Assembly (NCBI RefSeq): GCF_007747995.1
Contig: NZ_CP036276.1
Location: 4,331,001-4,395,000 of the forward strand
Length of the DNA: 64,000 bases
Direction: 5' to 3'
Source of the DNA: Symmachiella dynata
Lineage (GTDB): Bacteria; Planctomycetota; Planctomycetia; Planctomycetales; Planctomycetaceae
This document shows positions 53,851-62,931 of this stretch, piece by piece (position 1 is the first letter of the stretch; the number at the start of each line of letters is the position of its first letter). The notes below the pieces were generated by a model that was given only the letters and a program-made list of their open reading frames with translations, was not told where the DNA came from and searched no databases. The position numbers and the translations under genes are program-made.

Positions 53851-55521
53851 CTACCCGGCTTCAACCACGTTAGGATCCCTTGCCCCGCGAACAACGGGGC
53901 GCCACATCCATTGTTGTTGTTTATCGTTAGCAAGCGTACGTAGCAGTGTGGACAATACCAACGAACTGACGATGGTTGCTGCCCAGGATGCCGGGACCAC
54001 CATGTGCGTCGAAAACTCTTTTCCGAACAATTCGTTGCTGTAGCTACTGCAAATCCCCACCAGTTCTCCCACGACCACTGCCGGCAAAACAGTTGCGGCA
54101 GTCGCGCGGCGGGAGAACATGGCCAGGACGAAGATCGCTCCCAACGGACCGAGGAACATGTTGAAGCCTTTTTGGCACAGGCTGATGATGTCGGTTCCCT
54201 TGGACGCGTGGTACAAACCAATCGTGCAGACGACCACAATGATGCCCATCGTGGCTGTCACGGTGCGGGCCAATTTGAGTTCACTGGCAATGGTGCGGCC
54301 TTCGGGGTAGAGCCTGCGAAAAAAGTCGACGGTCAGAATTGTCGACACCGAGTTCGAACCGGAATCGATCGTCGACATTGCCGCCGCGAACAAGGCTGCC
54401 ACCACCATTCCCCGCAAACCAGAGGGGATGTAATAGCGGATGAATTGCGGAAACATGTTGTCCTGCGCGGTTCGCACGGTCGTCATCTCGGGTGAGGTCA
54501 GTCCGACTTCGGCGGGGAGGTCGTGCTGGGCGATGAAATACATAATCGACATGCCGACCGCTGCCAAAACGAGGCTCAGTCCAAAACTGGCAAGCGCGCT
54601 GACAAGATAACTCTTTCGCGCCGCCCGGATATCCTTAACGGCAAAATAACGCTGCAGAGCCACTTGGTTCGAGCCGTGCGTACAAATGATCCAGAAACAC
54701 ATGCCGATCGCAATTGAAAACACGGTGGAACGATTTCCAATGTCCCAACTAAACCACTCGACCTGTTCATGCTTGTATTCTTGCGAGTACTGAAACCAAT
54801 CCGACAGCCCCGAATCGGTCATCGAGGCCACGACCCCCATTGCCACAAAGGCACCGGCGATCAGGATGAAGAACTGAATCACATCGGTCCAGACGACCGC
54901 CCGAATTCCGCCGAGCGTGGTATACAATACCGAAAACATGCCGACAGCGGCGATAATCACATGTAGGTCCAGATCGCTGGTCGCAATCTGCGTGTCGACC
55001 ACAGCTGCCGATTCGCCGAAGTATTGATCGAGTTGCAAGTTGGCAATCTCGCCCATGGCTCGCGAGGCGGTCAGCACTACGACCGCCATCCACCCGAAGA
55101 TTAACAGCATACAAATCACAGCCGCCGTCGCCCGTACGGCATAATTGAACCGCACCTCCAGGTATTCATAGGCGCTGGTCAGCCGCAATTTCATAAAGAA
55201 GGGGATCCACAGAAACCACACCACCACCAGTACGACCGGAATCGAAAGTTGTCGTGTGAGGAAACCGATTCCCGTGCGAAACATTTCGCCCGGCATGCCC
55301 AGGTAGGTGATGGTTGAAAGCAACGAGGCCAAAATACTCACGCCGACCGCCCACGCCGGCAGATTGCGGCCGCCGACGAAAAAGTCATCCGTCGATTTTT
55401 GCCGCATAGCAATCACAAACCCCATGCACAACATGCCCGCCAAGTACAAGCCGATCACTACTAAATCTAAAGTGGTCAATCCCCCATTGGGCAGGCTTGT
55501 CTCGGCAGCAAATATGGGCAT
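53851..55521 (-). CDS. Sodium:solute symporter family transporter
   Basis: 556 aa with about 13 membrane segments, the size and pattern of the SSS/SGLT family. Family signatures include LPAWAVGVSILASLLSTITYLGMPGEMF, the sodium-site region around TLGGIRAVVWTDVIQFFIL, and ALFAAAMSTIDSGSNSVSTIL. It imports a solute with sodium. The adjacent divergent sulfatase suggests a sulfated sugar or ester-derived substrate, but this is inference. A diverged copy of its 3' end lies 890 bases downstream in the window. Confidence 0.9.
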   Translation of the reverse strand: MPIFAAETSLPNGGLTTLDLVVIGLYLAGMLCMGFVIAMRQKSTDDFFVGGRNLPAWAVGVSILASLLSTITYLGMPGEMFRTGIGFLTRQLSIPVVLVVVWFLWIPFFMKLRLTSAYEYLEVRFNYAVRATAAVICMLLIFGWMAVVVLTASRAMGEIANLQLDQYFGESAAVVDTQIATSDLDLHVIIAAVGMFSVLYTTLGGIRAVVWTDVIQFFILIAGAFVAMGVVASMTDSGLSDWFQYSQEYKHEQVEWFSWDIGNRSTVFSIAIGMCFWIICTHGSNQVALQRYFAVKDIRAARKSYLVSALASFGLSLVLAAVGMSIMYFIAQHDLPAEVGLTSPEMTTVRTAQDNMFPQFIRYYIPSGLRGMVVAALFAAAMSTIDSGSNSVSTILTVDFFRRLYPEGRTIASELKLARTVTATMGIIVVVCTIGLYHASKGTDIISLCQKGFNMFLGPLGAIFVLAMFSRRATAATVLPAVVVGELVGICSSYSNELFGKEFSTHMVVPASWAATIVSSLVLSTLLRTLANDKQQQWMWRPVVRGARDPNVVEAG

Positions 55522-55802
55522 AGTGCGTGGCTCGTTGTGTTGAATTCAAATGGATGCGCGTGTTTGGTTGGGTGCGTTGAATAATTGTGGGCTGGCTGTT
55601 TGGTTGGCGGCCCTCACCCCCGGCCCCTCTCCCGGAGGGAGAGGCGGGACAATATCGGCGAGTTTTATTGTAACCGTGTGCGGGTCGACCCGCACCCGAC
55701 TTGTGCGTTTTGTGGCGGTGACACTTGATCCGATGGCATGCTTGCGACGACAATCTCCGAAGACGAACACCGGCGCCACATCATTAGGAAAGACCATCGG
55801 TT
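55522..55802. repeat. CCCTCACCCC-type repeat in the symporter-sulfatase divergent gap
   Basis: The repeat itself is at 55611-55650 (copy 3 of the family, with GGGAGAGG closing arm). The 281-base gap must carry promoters for the two divergent genes. No further structure is clear. Confidence 0.7.
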
Positions 55803-57590
55803 ATGAAAAACTCCTCCTGGATATTGTGGATTTTCACCGCACTCACGTTACTTGGATATTTCCCGGCCGTGCACGCGGCGGACGGTCCTCCCAATGTGGT
55901 GGTGATCATCACCGACGACCAGGGCTGGGGTGATTTGAGTTTGCACGGCAACACAAATATCAGCACACCGAATATCGATGCGTTGGCCGAAGCAGGCGCT
56001 CAGTTTGATCGCTTCTACGTCTCGCCCGTCTGCGCTCCGACACGGGCCAGCCTGCTCACGGGACGCTATCACCCCAGCACCGGTGTGGTGGGTGTCTCGC
56101 GTGGACAAGAGCGGATGAATCTCGACGAGGTGACCTTCGCCGACCTCTTCAAAGCCGCCGGCTATGCGACGGGGGGATTCGGCAAATGGCATAACGGTTC
56201 GCAATATCCTTATCACCCCAACGGTCGCGGCTTCGATGAATTCTACGGCTTCACGTGCGGGCACTGGGCTAACTATTTCGACACGCTCGTCGACCACAAT
56301 GGCCAAGAAGTCCGCGGCGAAGGCTATTTGACGGATGAGTTCACCGAGCGGGCAATGAAATTCATCGATGCCAATAAAGATCACCCGTTTCTGTGTTACG
56401 TCGCCTACAACACACCACACACGCCGTTTCAGGTGCCGGATGAATTCTTTGATCGCGTCAATGCCCGCGGCTTAACGATGTTCAATCGCGATAAATCGCG
56501 CGAACGCGATATCGATACGATCTCTGCCTTAGCAATGTGTGAAAACATCGACTGGAACGTGGGCCGGATTCTTAACAAATTGGAAGAAGACAAAATCGCT
56601 GAGAATACAATCGTGATTTACATGTCGGACAACGGACCGAATACCTGGCGCTGGAACGGCGGGATGAAGGGTAAAAAAGGGGCTGTGGACGAAGGGGGCA
56701 TTCGTTCGCCATTTTTTGTACGTTGGCCGGGACACATTGCTCCTGGAACCAAGAGTGACCGCATCGCCGCGCATATCGACGTTCTGCCGACGTTGGTCGA
56801 CCTGACGGGGATTGATGTCACCAAATCGGATAAGGCACCCAAACCACTCGACGGCGTGAGCCTTAAGCCGTTGCTGATGGGAGACAGTCAGGATTGGCCG
56901 GACCGCATGCTCTTCTCCAACTTCCGCGGACGCTCCAGCGTGAGAACACAGCAATACCGGGCCGATGCCAAGACGCTGTTCGACATGCAGGACGATCCGG
57001 AGCAGAGAAATAATCTAGCCAAAGACAAAAAACAGTTGCACCGGGAATTAGCGGCCGCACTGAAAAAATGGAACGCCCAATGGTCCGACAACTCCCCTCG
57101 CAGTGCGGACCAGCGGCCTTATCCGGTCGGTGCCCGCCCAACACCACCCACGATGCTGCCGGTACAAGATGGTCAGTTCCACGGCAAGAGATTGCAGTAC
57201 AGTGCTCCGCCGCCCAATGCCTCGTGGATGGATGGATGGACAAACCGGGCAGATTATCCCTATTGGGAAATCGACGTCATCCACCCCGGTCGGTACGAAG
57301 CGATCCTGAAATACACCTGCGCTGAGGACGCTGTCGGGACCGAATTGGAATTGTCATTTCGCGATAGTCACGTCAAAGGAAAAATCAGCGAGGCGTATGA
57401 TCCTCCGCTGATTGACAGTCCCGACCGCGCAGAGCGTAAAGAATCGTACGAAAAGCCGTTTAAGAGAATGACACTCGGAGAAATTGACCTGGAAAAAGGT
57501 CGCGGAAGACTGAAACTCAAGGCATTGAACCAGCCAGGCGAGGAAATCCTGGACCTGCGGGCGATTGAATTGCGACAGATCGACAAATGA
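55803..57590 (+). CDS. Cys-type arylsulfatase-family sulfatase
   Basis: 595 aa. The signal peptide (1-25, ending VHA) is followed by a sulfatase domain with metal-binding NVVVIITDDQGWGD (D38, D39) and the formylglycine motif C77-A-P-T-R81 in CAPTRASLLTGRY. Further motifs are GGFGKWHNG, YVAYNTPHTPFQVPD and IYMSDNGPN. The maturation of the cysteine needs a formylglycine-generating enzyme elsewhere. A C-terminal extension of about 150 residues (from about 440) has a beta-rich, CBM-like look. The substrate is unknown. The gene is divergent from the symporter. Confidence 0.92.
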   Translation: MKNSSWILWIFTALTLLGYFPAVHAADGPPNVVVIITDDQGWGDLSLHGNTNISTPNIDALAEAGAQFDRFYVSPVCAPTRASLLTGRYHPSTGVVGVSRGQERMNLDEVTFADLFKAAGYATGGFGKWHNGSQYPYHPNGRGFDEFYGFTCGHWANYFDTLVDHNGQEVRGEGYLTDEFTERAMKFIDANKDHPFLCYVAYNTPHTPFQVPDEFFDRVNARGLTMFNRDKSRERDIDTISALAMCENIDWNVGRILNKLEEDKIAENTIVIYMSDNGPNTWRWNGGMKGKKGAVDEGGIRSPFFVRWPGHIAPGTKSDRIAAHIDVLPTLVDLTGIDVTKSDKAPKPLDGVSLKPLLMGDSQDWPDRMLFSNFRGRSSVRTQQYRADAKTLFDMQDDPEQRNNLAKDKKQLHRELAAALKKWNAQWSDNSPRSADQRPYPVGARPTPPTMLPVQDGQFHGKRLQYSAPPPNASWMDGWTNRADYPYWEIDVIHPGRYEAILKYTCAEDAVGTELELSFRDSHVKGKISEAYDPPLIDSPDRAERKESYEKPFKRMTLGEIDLEKGRGRLKLKALNQPGEEILDLRAIELRQIDK

Positions 57591-57741
57591 CAGAGTCAAC
57601 TAGACAATAGAACCGCCTGTTTAGGCGGGTCGACCCTGGCCTTCGAAGAAATTGGATTTGTCATTCCTAGGCCGGTCGCGCACAATAAGCGGTGGTGGAA
57701 TTGGGAGCAGGCGTCCTCGCTAGGCGCACCGTGAGGAAAAC

Positions 57742-58737
57742 ATGCCAAACGTGCCGCAACAAAATCGCGAACATCCTGTTCAGCAACGGCTGCGCAAAAA
57801 AAAGCCGCGCGTCCAGCCTCTGATTGTTCCCGAGGTTCCCGACGCTCCGCAGGAGTTAACGGTTTACGGGCAGGTCTCTGAATTCATCGGCGGATATGTG
57901 CGTGAATTCCGCAAGGGCCAAGCGGGTTGGGGCGCGTCGTTTTTGTTTCATGGCGCATTGTTGCTGTGTCTTTACGGCGTGATTATTGGCCTCAAACCGC
58001 GCCCTGAGTCGCTAAGTATCGATACGGTGATCGCCGAAGACGCCGGGGATGAGGAGTTTGACACTCTGCTGGATGAGTCGCTGAATCCGGCCGAATTGGA
58101 AATGCCCGATGCATCGTCGATGATGCTGGAACAAGAGATCGTGGTTCAAGACAGCGATCTGTTGCTCCCCTCCGGCGATGCCAAAGAGGCCTCTCCCAAT
58201 TTGATGGCCGGGGAGACCTCCGGGGGCAAAGTGGGCTTTTTCGGAACATCTGCGGTGGGGGATTCCTTTGTTTTCATTGTCGACAGTTCCGGCAGCATGA
58301 CCGGTGCTCGATTTGAACGAGCCAAACGCGAATTGCGAAGGTCGATCAAACGGCTCAAATCCAATCAAAAATTCCACGTGGTCTTTTTTAATAGCGAGAC
58401 CATCCCGATGTATGAACCGAACGCACGCGCCGAATTGGTGACCGCCACACGTGCCAATTTGAAGAAAACCGAACGTTGGATTGACCGTCAGCTTCCCTCT
58501 TCAACCACCGATCCTGAAGGGGCCATTCGCTTGGCATTGTCATTTAGACCCCAGGTCATTTTTCTGCTCTCCGATGGGGAATTTGACGAACCGCGACGCG
58601 CGCGTCAGGCGGCAATTGACGACAACCGCAGCAGCGGCACCACCATTCACACGATCGCCTTCATGTCGCGTGATGGCGAAGAGACGCTCAAACGTATTGC
58701 CGACGACCATGGCGGAACGTTCCGCTTCGTCGATTAA
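57742..58737 (+). CDS. VWA domain protein with one membrane segment
   Basis: 331 aa. A basic N-terminus (about 1-60) is followed by a single membrane segment (about 64-83) and an acidic stretch. The von Willebrand factor A domain (about 172-331) has MIDAS D181-S-S-G-S185, and VIFLLSDGEFDE carries the later MIDAS residue region. The VWA end, with DDHGGTFRFVD, is common in planctomycete von Willebrand proteins. It likely mediates protein interaction at the cell surface or in signalling. It starts 151 bases after the sulfatase. Confidence 0.85.
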   Translation: MPNVPQQNREHPVQQRLRKKKPRVQPLIVPEVPDAPQELTVYGQVSEFIGGYVREFRKGQAGWGASFLFHGALLLCLYGVIIGLKPRPESLSIDTVIAEDAGDEEFDTLLDESLNPAELEMPDASSMMLEQEIVVQDSDLLLPSGDAKEASPNLMAGETSGGKVGFFGTSAVGDSFVFIVDSSGSMTGARFERAKRELRRSIKRLKSNQKFHVVFFNSETIPMYEPNARAELVTATRANLKKTERWIDRQLPSSTTDPEGAIRLALSFRPQVIFLLSDGEFDEPRRARQAAIDDNRSSGTTIHTIAFMSRDGEETLKRIADDHGGTFRFVD

Positions 58738-58837
58738 CGTCTAATCAACCTGCCAGAGAGCCGCCAGCCACTACGACAGTCCATTCTTATCCCTCCCCCT
58801 CTGCTCACTAGCCACCTGCGAAAAACCTCGACTGACT

Positions 58838-59125
58838 ATGAACGATGACCAGACTGCGGCAGACTTAATATTAAAATTGATGGGGCGGGAGATCGTCATC
58901 GATGTCTCGAGTTCCTATGTGTATGCGGGCACGTTGGTCGAGCAAGATCATCGCTATCTGGTCTTAGAATCGGCCGATGTGCACGACCTGCGGGATACGG
59001 CCACCACGCGCGAGCTTTATGTCGTGGACACGCGGCGGCACGGCATCCGCGCCAACCGCCAGCGGGTACTCGTACGACGTGCGGAAATCGTCAGCCTTTC
59101 CGCCTTGGAAGATGTGCTGATTTGA
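58838..59125 (+). CDS. Small Sm-like hypothetical protein
   Basis: 95 aa soluble protein. The sequence has a short beta-barrel look: IVIDVSSSYVYAGTLVEQDHRYLVLESADVHDL is similar in layout to an Sm/LSM-type strand set, followed by a basic RHGIRANRQRVLVRR segment. The Sm-like reading is a layout impression only. The ATG at 58838 is natural. It is 100 bases after the VWA gene and is convergent with the adaptor gene. Confidence 0.55.
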   Translation: MNDDQTAADLILKLMGREIVIDVSSSYVYAGTLVEQDHRYLVLESADVHDLRDTATTRELYVVDTRRHGIRANRQRVLVRRAEIVSLSALEDVLI

Positions 59126-59160
59126 TTCCAGCGGCAAACACTGATCACTCGCTGGTTAAT

Positions 59161-60456
59161 TCATTTCGCCGATGATTTTGGTTCGACCGTGTCGATCACT
59201 TCCACGTGATCGCCGGGAGACAGGCGTTCGTTCCCTTTGACAACCACCTGCTGATCGGCCCGCAACTGCCCCTTGACTTCGATCCACTCCCCGTCGGAAA
59301 CGCCCATGGCTACGGCCACTGGTTTGACAACCAATTGACCAGACTTTTTTGTGTCCTTCTCGAGGACATATACCACCGGGCGTTCGTCTTTGGCCAGGAC
59401 CAGGGAGTCCTTGGGAACCATCAGCACCGCTTGCGTGTGAGTCGTGGGAAGCAGGACATGGGCCATCATGCCCGCTTTCAAGATCGGTCCGCCATTGACG
59501 ATTGGGTTTTTGAGCCGCACCTTGACCGGAATCGCCCGCGACAATTCATCAGCACTGGGGATAATCAGCGCAACATGTCCGGTCAACGTCTGTCCCGGTA
59601 AGGCGGCAAACTGCACAGGTACTTCGGACCCGACTCGCAGATGTGCAGCCTGTTCGCTCAACACGCCGGCGCGGACGTCGACCTCGTTCAGTTGGACCAC
59701 TTCCACCACAGGGTCCCCCTCACCTATCCATTCACCGACTTCCGTATGTTCGGCGGTGATGTAACCGTCGAACGGTGCCACGACGGTGTGGCGGAGAATC
59801 TGTTCTTTGATCAAATTCACTTGTTCCGACTGCATGAGCACTTGGGCGCGGGCTTGGGCGATCTTCTCCTTCCGCGGGCCTTGCACAACCAGTGCATGTG
59901 CCGCCTTGGCTTCGAGATACATTTGCTCCGCTTGTTCCGTTTCGGACTGCGCCTCCCGCAATTGTTCGTCTGTCACGGTGCGATTCTGCTTAAAGAGCGA
60001 AAGTGCCCGCTCAGAATTGGAGACGCGATAATCGAACGCCGCCTTGGTTCCTCGCAACCGTGCTTCGGCTTGAATGATTTCTTCGGGGAGTGATCCGTTC
60101 TCCAACTCCGCCAGTTCTTCTTTCCGCAGTTGCAATTCCGCCTCCGCAACAGCGAGTCGGATTTCCAGCATCGACGTGCGGACCTTGGCGAGTGGTTGTT
60201 TAGCTTTAACAGCGTCCCCCTCGTTGACAAGAAACTCCAACACGCGACCATCCACAGCACTGCCCACCACACTGGTGCGGAGCGGTTCAACCGTGCCAAC
60301 AAAGGATCGCCGCATCGTAATTTCTCGCGAAATGACTGGGGCCACTGTGACACGGCTGGCAGGATCTTCCGGCTCTGCCGCCGAAAGTTGCCCGTGCAAC
60401 TGCCAAAGAGCCATCAAAACCAGTCCTCCGAGCACAGGATTCACTAACCGCAACAT
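59161..60456 (-). CDS. HlyD/MFP-type efflux periplasmic adaptor subunit
   Basis: 431 aa. The signal/anchor segment (about 1-28) is followed by an RND-type membrane fusion protein: RSFVGTVEPLRTSVVGSAVDGRVLEFLVNEGDAV (the lipoyl-type half), a long coiled coil (about 110-220, LAVAEAELQLRKEELAELENG onward), then DGYITAEHTEVGEWIGEGDPVVEV, and a beta-barrel/proximal domain ending near LSPGDHVEVIDTV. It connects an inner-membrane pump to an outer-membrane channel. No pump gene is adjacent in the window. Confidence 0.88.
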   Translation of the reverse strand: MLRLVNPVLGGLVLMALWQLHGQLSAAEPEDPASRVTVAPVISREITMRRSFVGTVEPLRTSVVGSAVDGRVLEFLVNEGDAVKAKQPLAKVRTSMLEIRLAVAEAELQLRKEELAELENGSLPEEIIQAEARLRGTKAAFDYRVSNSERALSLFKQNRTVTDEQLREAQSETEQAEQMYLEAKAAHALVVQGPRKEKIAQARAQVLMQSEQVNLIKEQILRHTVVAPFDGYITAEHTEVGEWIGEGDPVVEVVQLNEVDVRAGVLSEQAAHLRVGSEVPVQFAALPGQTLTGHVALIIPSADELSRAIPVKVRLKNPIVNGGPILKAGMMAHVLLPTTHTQAVLMVPKDSLVLAKDERPVVYVLEKDTKKSGQLVVKPVAVAMGVSDGEWIEVKGQLRADQQVVVKGNERLSPGDHVEVIDTVEPKSSAK

Positions 60457-60899
60457 TCTTCTCTCCTAGGTATTCAGCGCAAGCGTAGTCGTTTTGATTG
60501 ATTGTACAGTATGACTGAGGGCAATGGCATCGCCATGCGGAATTGCCTGGATTTCAAGCAGAGGTTCCCCGTCCTTGCAGCCCGGGCCATTTTGCCAACC
60601 GCAGGCCTGGCATGCTAAGGGAGACACGCCAATGCCACAACTGCCTTGCCTAAAACATGTTACTCACTTCACCGGGGATCAGAATCCGTTGACAGTTGGT
60701 CTCCGGCTGCTAAGATTTCGTTGCATTTTTCCAACAGTACAACTCCCCAAGAAACCGACGAGCAGTTATCATGGGGCTTCGGCTGCCTGGGTGCTGAGAG
60801 GTCGGTCTTCTCTTCACAAAGCCATTCATCCAAAGATTTACGAGCGTCAAACCATCCTGGCCACCGTTTGGCGGCACCCTATTGCGAGGCTGCGAATCT
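60457..60899. other. Intergenic region, no gene seen
   Basis: 443 bases between the divergent adaptor and GNAT genes. The overlapping frames at 60524-61063 and 60646-61014 overlap the GNAT start and are not protein-like. Both promoters probably lie here. Confidence 0.45.
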
Positions 60900-61469
60900 A
60901 TGGCCCATCGATACTTCAAACGGTTTCGCATGGAGATCGATTTATCGCGGCTACAAGAAGGGGTCCCGGAATTGCCGGAAGGGTTTTTCTGGTCCGAATG
61001 GGACCCCGCTTTAGTCACCCGGCATGCGCAGGCAAAGTATGCCAGTTTTTCCCGGGAGATTGATGCTCACGTTTTCCCTTGTCTGGGAAATATCGCCGGT
61101 TGCCAACGGTTGATGCGCGAGATTGCCCGCCGCGATTCATTTTTACCCACAGCCACCTGGTTAATTTCGACGCAAGGCAACAACAGTCACGACACACAAG
61201 ATTGCGGCACGATCCAAGGTTTGGCACAGCAAGGACGGATGGGATCGATTCAAAATGTCGGCGTCGCACCGCAACATCGTGGATTGGGACTGGGCCGCGC
61301 CTTGGTGCTCAAGGCACTGCGCGGTTTTTATGAAGCCCGGATGCGTCGCGTCTTTTTAGAGGTGACCGCCGACAACGAACCAGCCGTCGAATTGTACCGC
61401 TCGATCGGATTCAAGCTGACTCGCACGCTGTATAAAGCAGTCGACGTTGAAACGTCGTCGGTTTCCTAG
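60900..61469 (+). CDS. GNAT family N-acetyltransferase
   Basis: 189 aa from ATG 60900 (six residues upstream are possible at 60882). The acetyl-CoA loop is GVAPQHRGLGLGRALVLKALRGF (about 126-148; the V/I-x-P-x-x-R-G-x-G-x-G/A motif). The C-terminal FLEVTADNEPAVELYRSIGFK is the typical GNAT motif B. The N-terminal 100 residues hold a less conserved substrate-recognition part with three cysteines. The acceptor is unknown. It likely precedes the M16 pair by about 215 bases without overlap. Confidence 0.85.
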   Translation: MAHRYFKRFRMEIDLSRLQEGVPELPEGFFWSEWDPALVTRHAQAKYASFSREIDAHVFPCLGNIAGCQRLMREIARRDSFLPTATWLISTQGNNSHDTQDCGTIQGLAQQGRMGSIQNVGVAPQHRGLGLGRALVLKALRGFYEARMRRVFLEVTADNEPAVELYRSIGFKLTRTLYKAVDVETSSVS

Positions 61470-61683
61470 TGCTGCCTCCCTATCATTTCCATGCGGCAAT
61501 CGAATGATTCCGTACAAAACTCTGCGGGATTCGTGCTCGTCAAACAACAATCAACCTGACATTTAGAGTGTAAACGCTGCTCTGGAGTGCGTTATGTGGC
61601 ATCGTGTCTTCGCACGGTGCAATCGCACCAAGCATTGGCGTCGAAACACGGCCGTTGACATTTCAAAGGATTTTGCCCAACAC

Positions 61684-62931
61684 ATGCAGGCACAAGATAT
61701 ACGGACAACCCAATTGCCCAACGGGCTGACGCTCGTCATGGAGCGGATGCCCGACGTGCGGTCGGCCGCGTTTTCCATGTTGATTCCCGCCGGCAATATT
61801 TACGATCCCCCCGGTCAAGAAGGTTGCGCCGCTGTACTGAGCGACCTCATCACGCGCGGCGCGGGAGATCGCAATAGCCAGCAATTGGCGTTCGATTTAG
61901 ACAATCTCGGCCTGCAACGCAGCGAATCGGCCTCCGGAAGTCACCTGGGCCTCAGTGGTGCGACCATCGCCGACCGCCTGCCGGATGTGCTGCGGATTTA
62001 TGCCGACATCGTTCTCCGCCCACAACTTCCCGCGGATCAATTCGATGCCGCCCGCGCCGGTATCGCACAGTCGCTGCACTCGATCGAAGACGAACCACGG
62101 CAAAAAGCGATGCAGGAATTGCGCCGTCGCAGTTATCCCTCACCCTGGGGACTGCCCAGCGATGGAAACCTGGAAGGGCTGTCCCAGCTCACCGCTGACA
62201 CCGTTCGTACCCATTATGAAAACTGTTTCCGCCCTTCGGAAACAATTCTGGGCATCGCCGGCAATTTTGATGTCCAAGCCATTCAGAAGATCGTTGAGGA
62301 ATGCTTCGGCGAATGGCCAGACAAACCGGCCCCGACTGTTGAAGTGAGTGACTGGGCGCCGAACGTCAGCCATATCGCGCATGAATCGACGCAAACACAC
62401 ATCGGCGTGGCCTACGAAAGTGTGCCCTACCGTGACGAGGGCTACTACAACGCGTGGGCAGCGGTCAATATTCTCGGCGGCGGCATGAGTTCGCGTCTGT
62501 TCACCGAAGTCCGTGAAAAGCGCGGGCTCTGTTATTCCGTCTATGCCAGCCTGAGTGCGCTGCGTGATCAAGGCCGGGTGTTTTGTTATGCCGGATCGAC
62601 CAATGAGCGTGCGCAAGAAACGCTTGACGTTATGTTGGCCGAATTGCAGCGGTTGCCCGAGGGAATCAAAGAAGGGGAACTTGAGCGCTGTAAGGCCGGC
62701 GCCAAGAGTTCGCTGATCATGCAACAGGAATCCTCCTCGTCTCGCGCTTCGGCCGTGGCGCGGGATTGGTATCACCTGGGACGCGTCACGACGCTGGATG
62801 AGGTGCATCAAAAAGTTGACGCCCTGACCGTGCCTAGTATTCTGAAGTACGTCGACGAACACCCGGCGGACAATTTCACCGTTTTGACTCTCGGCCCTGA
62901 ATCGCTGGAGGTGAATCTTGGAGTTTCATAA
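61684..62931 (+). CDS. M16 family peptidase-like protein without the zinc motif
   Basis: 415 aa from ATG 61684. The longer frame from 61594 adds 30 residues that are not protein-like. It has the M16 fold: [40 protein letters not shown], then [44 protein letters not shown] and [16 protein letters not shown]. The segment that normally holds HxxEH reads [13 protein letters not shown], so no zinc-binding pair is present and this is the non-catalytic partner of an M16 heterodimer-like pair. It ends 14 bases inside the next gene. Confidence 0.87.
   Translation: MQAQDIRTTQLPNGLTLVMERMPDVRSAAFSMLIPAGNIYDPPGQEGCAAVLSDLITRGAGDRNSQQLAFDLDNLGLQRSESASGSHLGLSGATIADRLPDVLRIYADIVLRPQLPADQFDAARAGIAQSLHSIEDEPRQKAMQELRRRSYPSPWGLPSDGNLEGLSQLTADTVRTHYENCFRPSETILGIAGNFDVQAIQKIVEECFGEWPDKPAPTVEVSDWAPNVSHIAHESTQTHIGVAYESVPYRDEGYYNAWAAVNILGGGMSSRLFTEVREKRGLCYSVYASLSALRDQGRVFCYAGSTNERAQETLDVMLAELQRLPEGIKEGELERCKAGAKSSLIMQQESSSSRASAVARDWYHLGRVTTLDEVHQKVDALTVPSILKYVDEHPADNFTVLTLGPESLEVNLGVS

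Noticed and set aside
60524-61063. 179-codon frame upstream of the GNAT gene
   Set aside because: It overlaps the GNAT start in another frame and contains no domain-like sequence.
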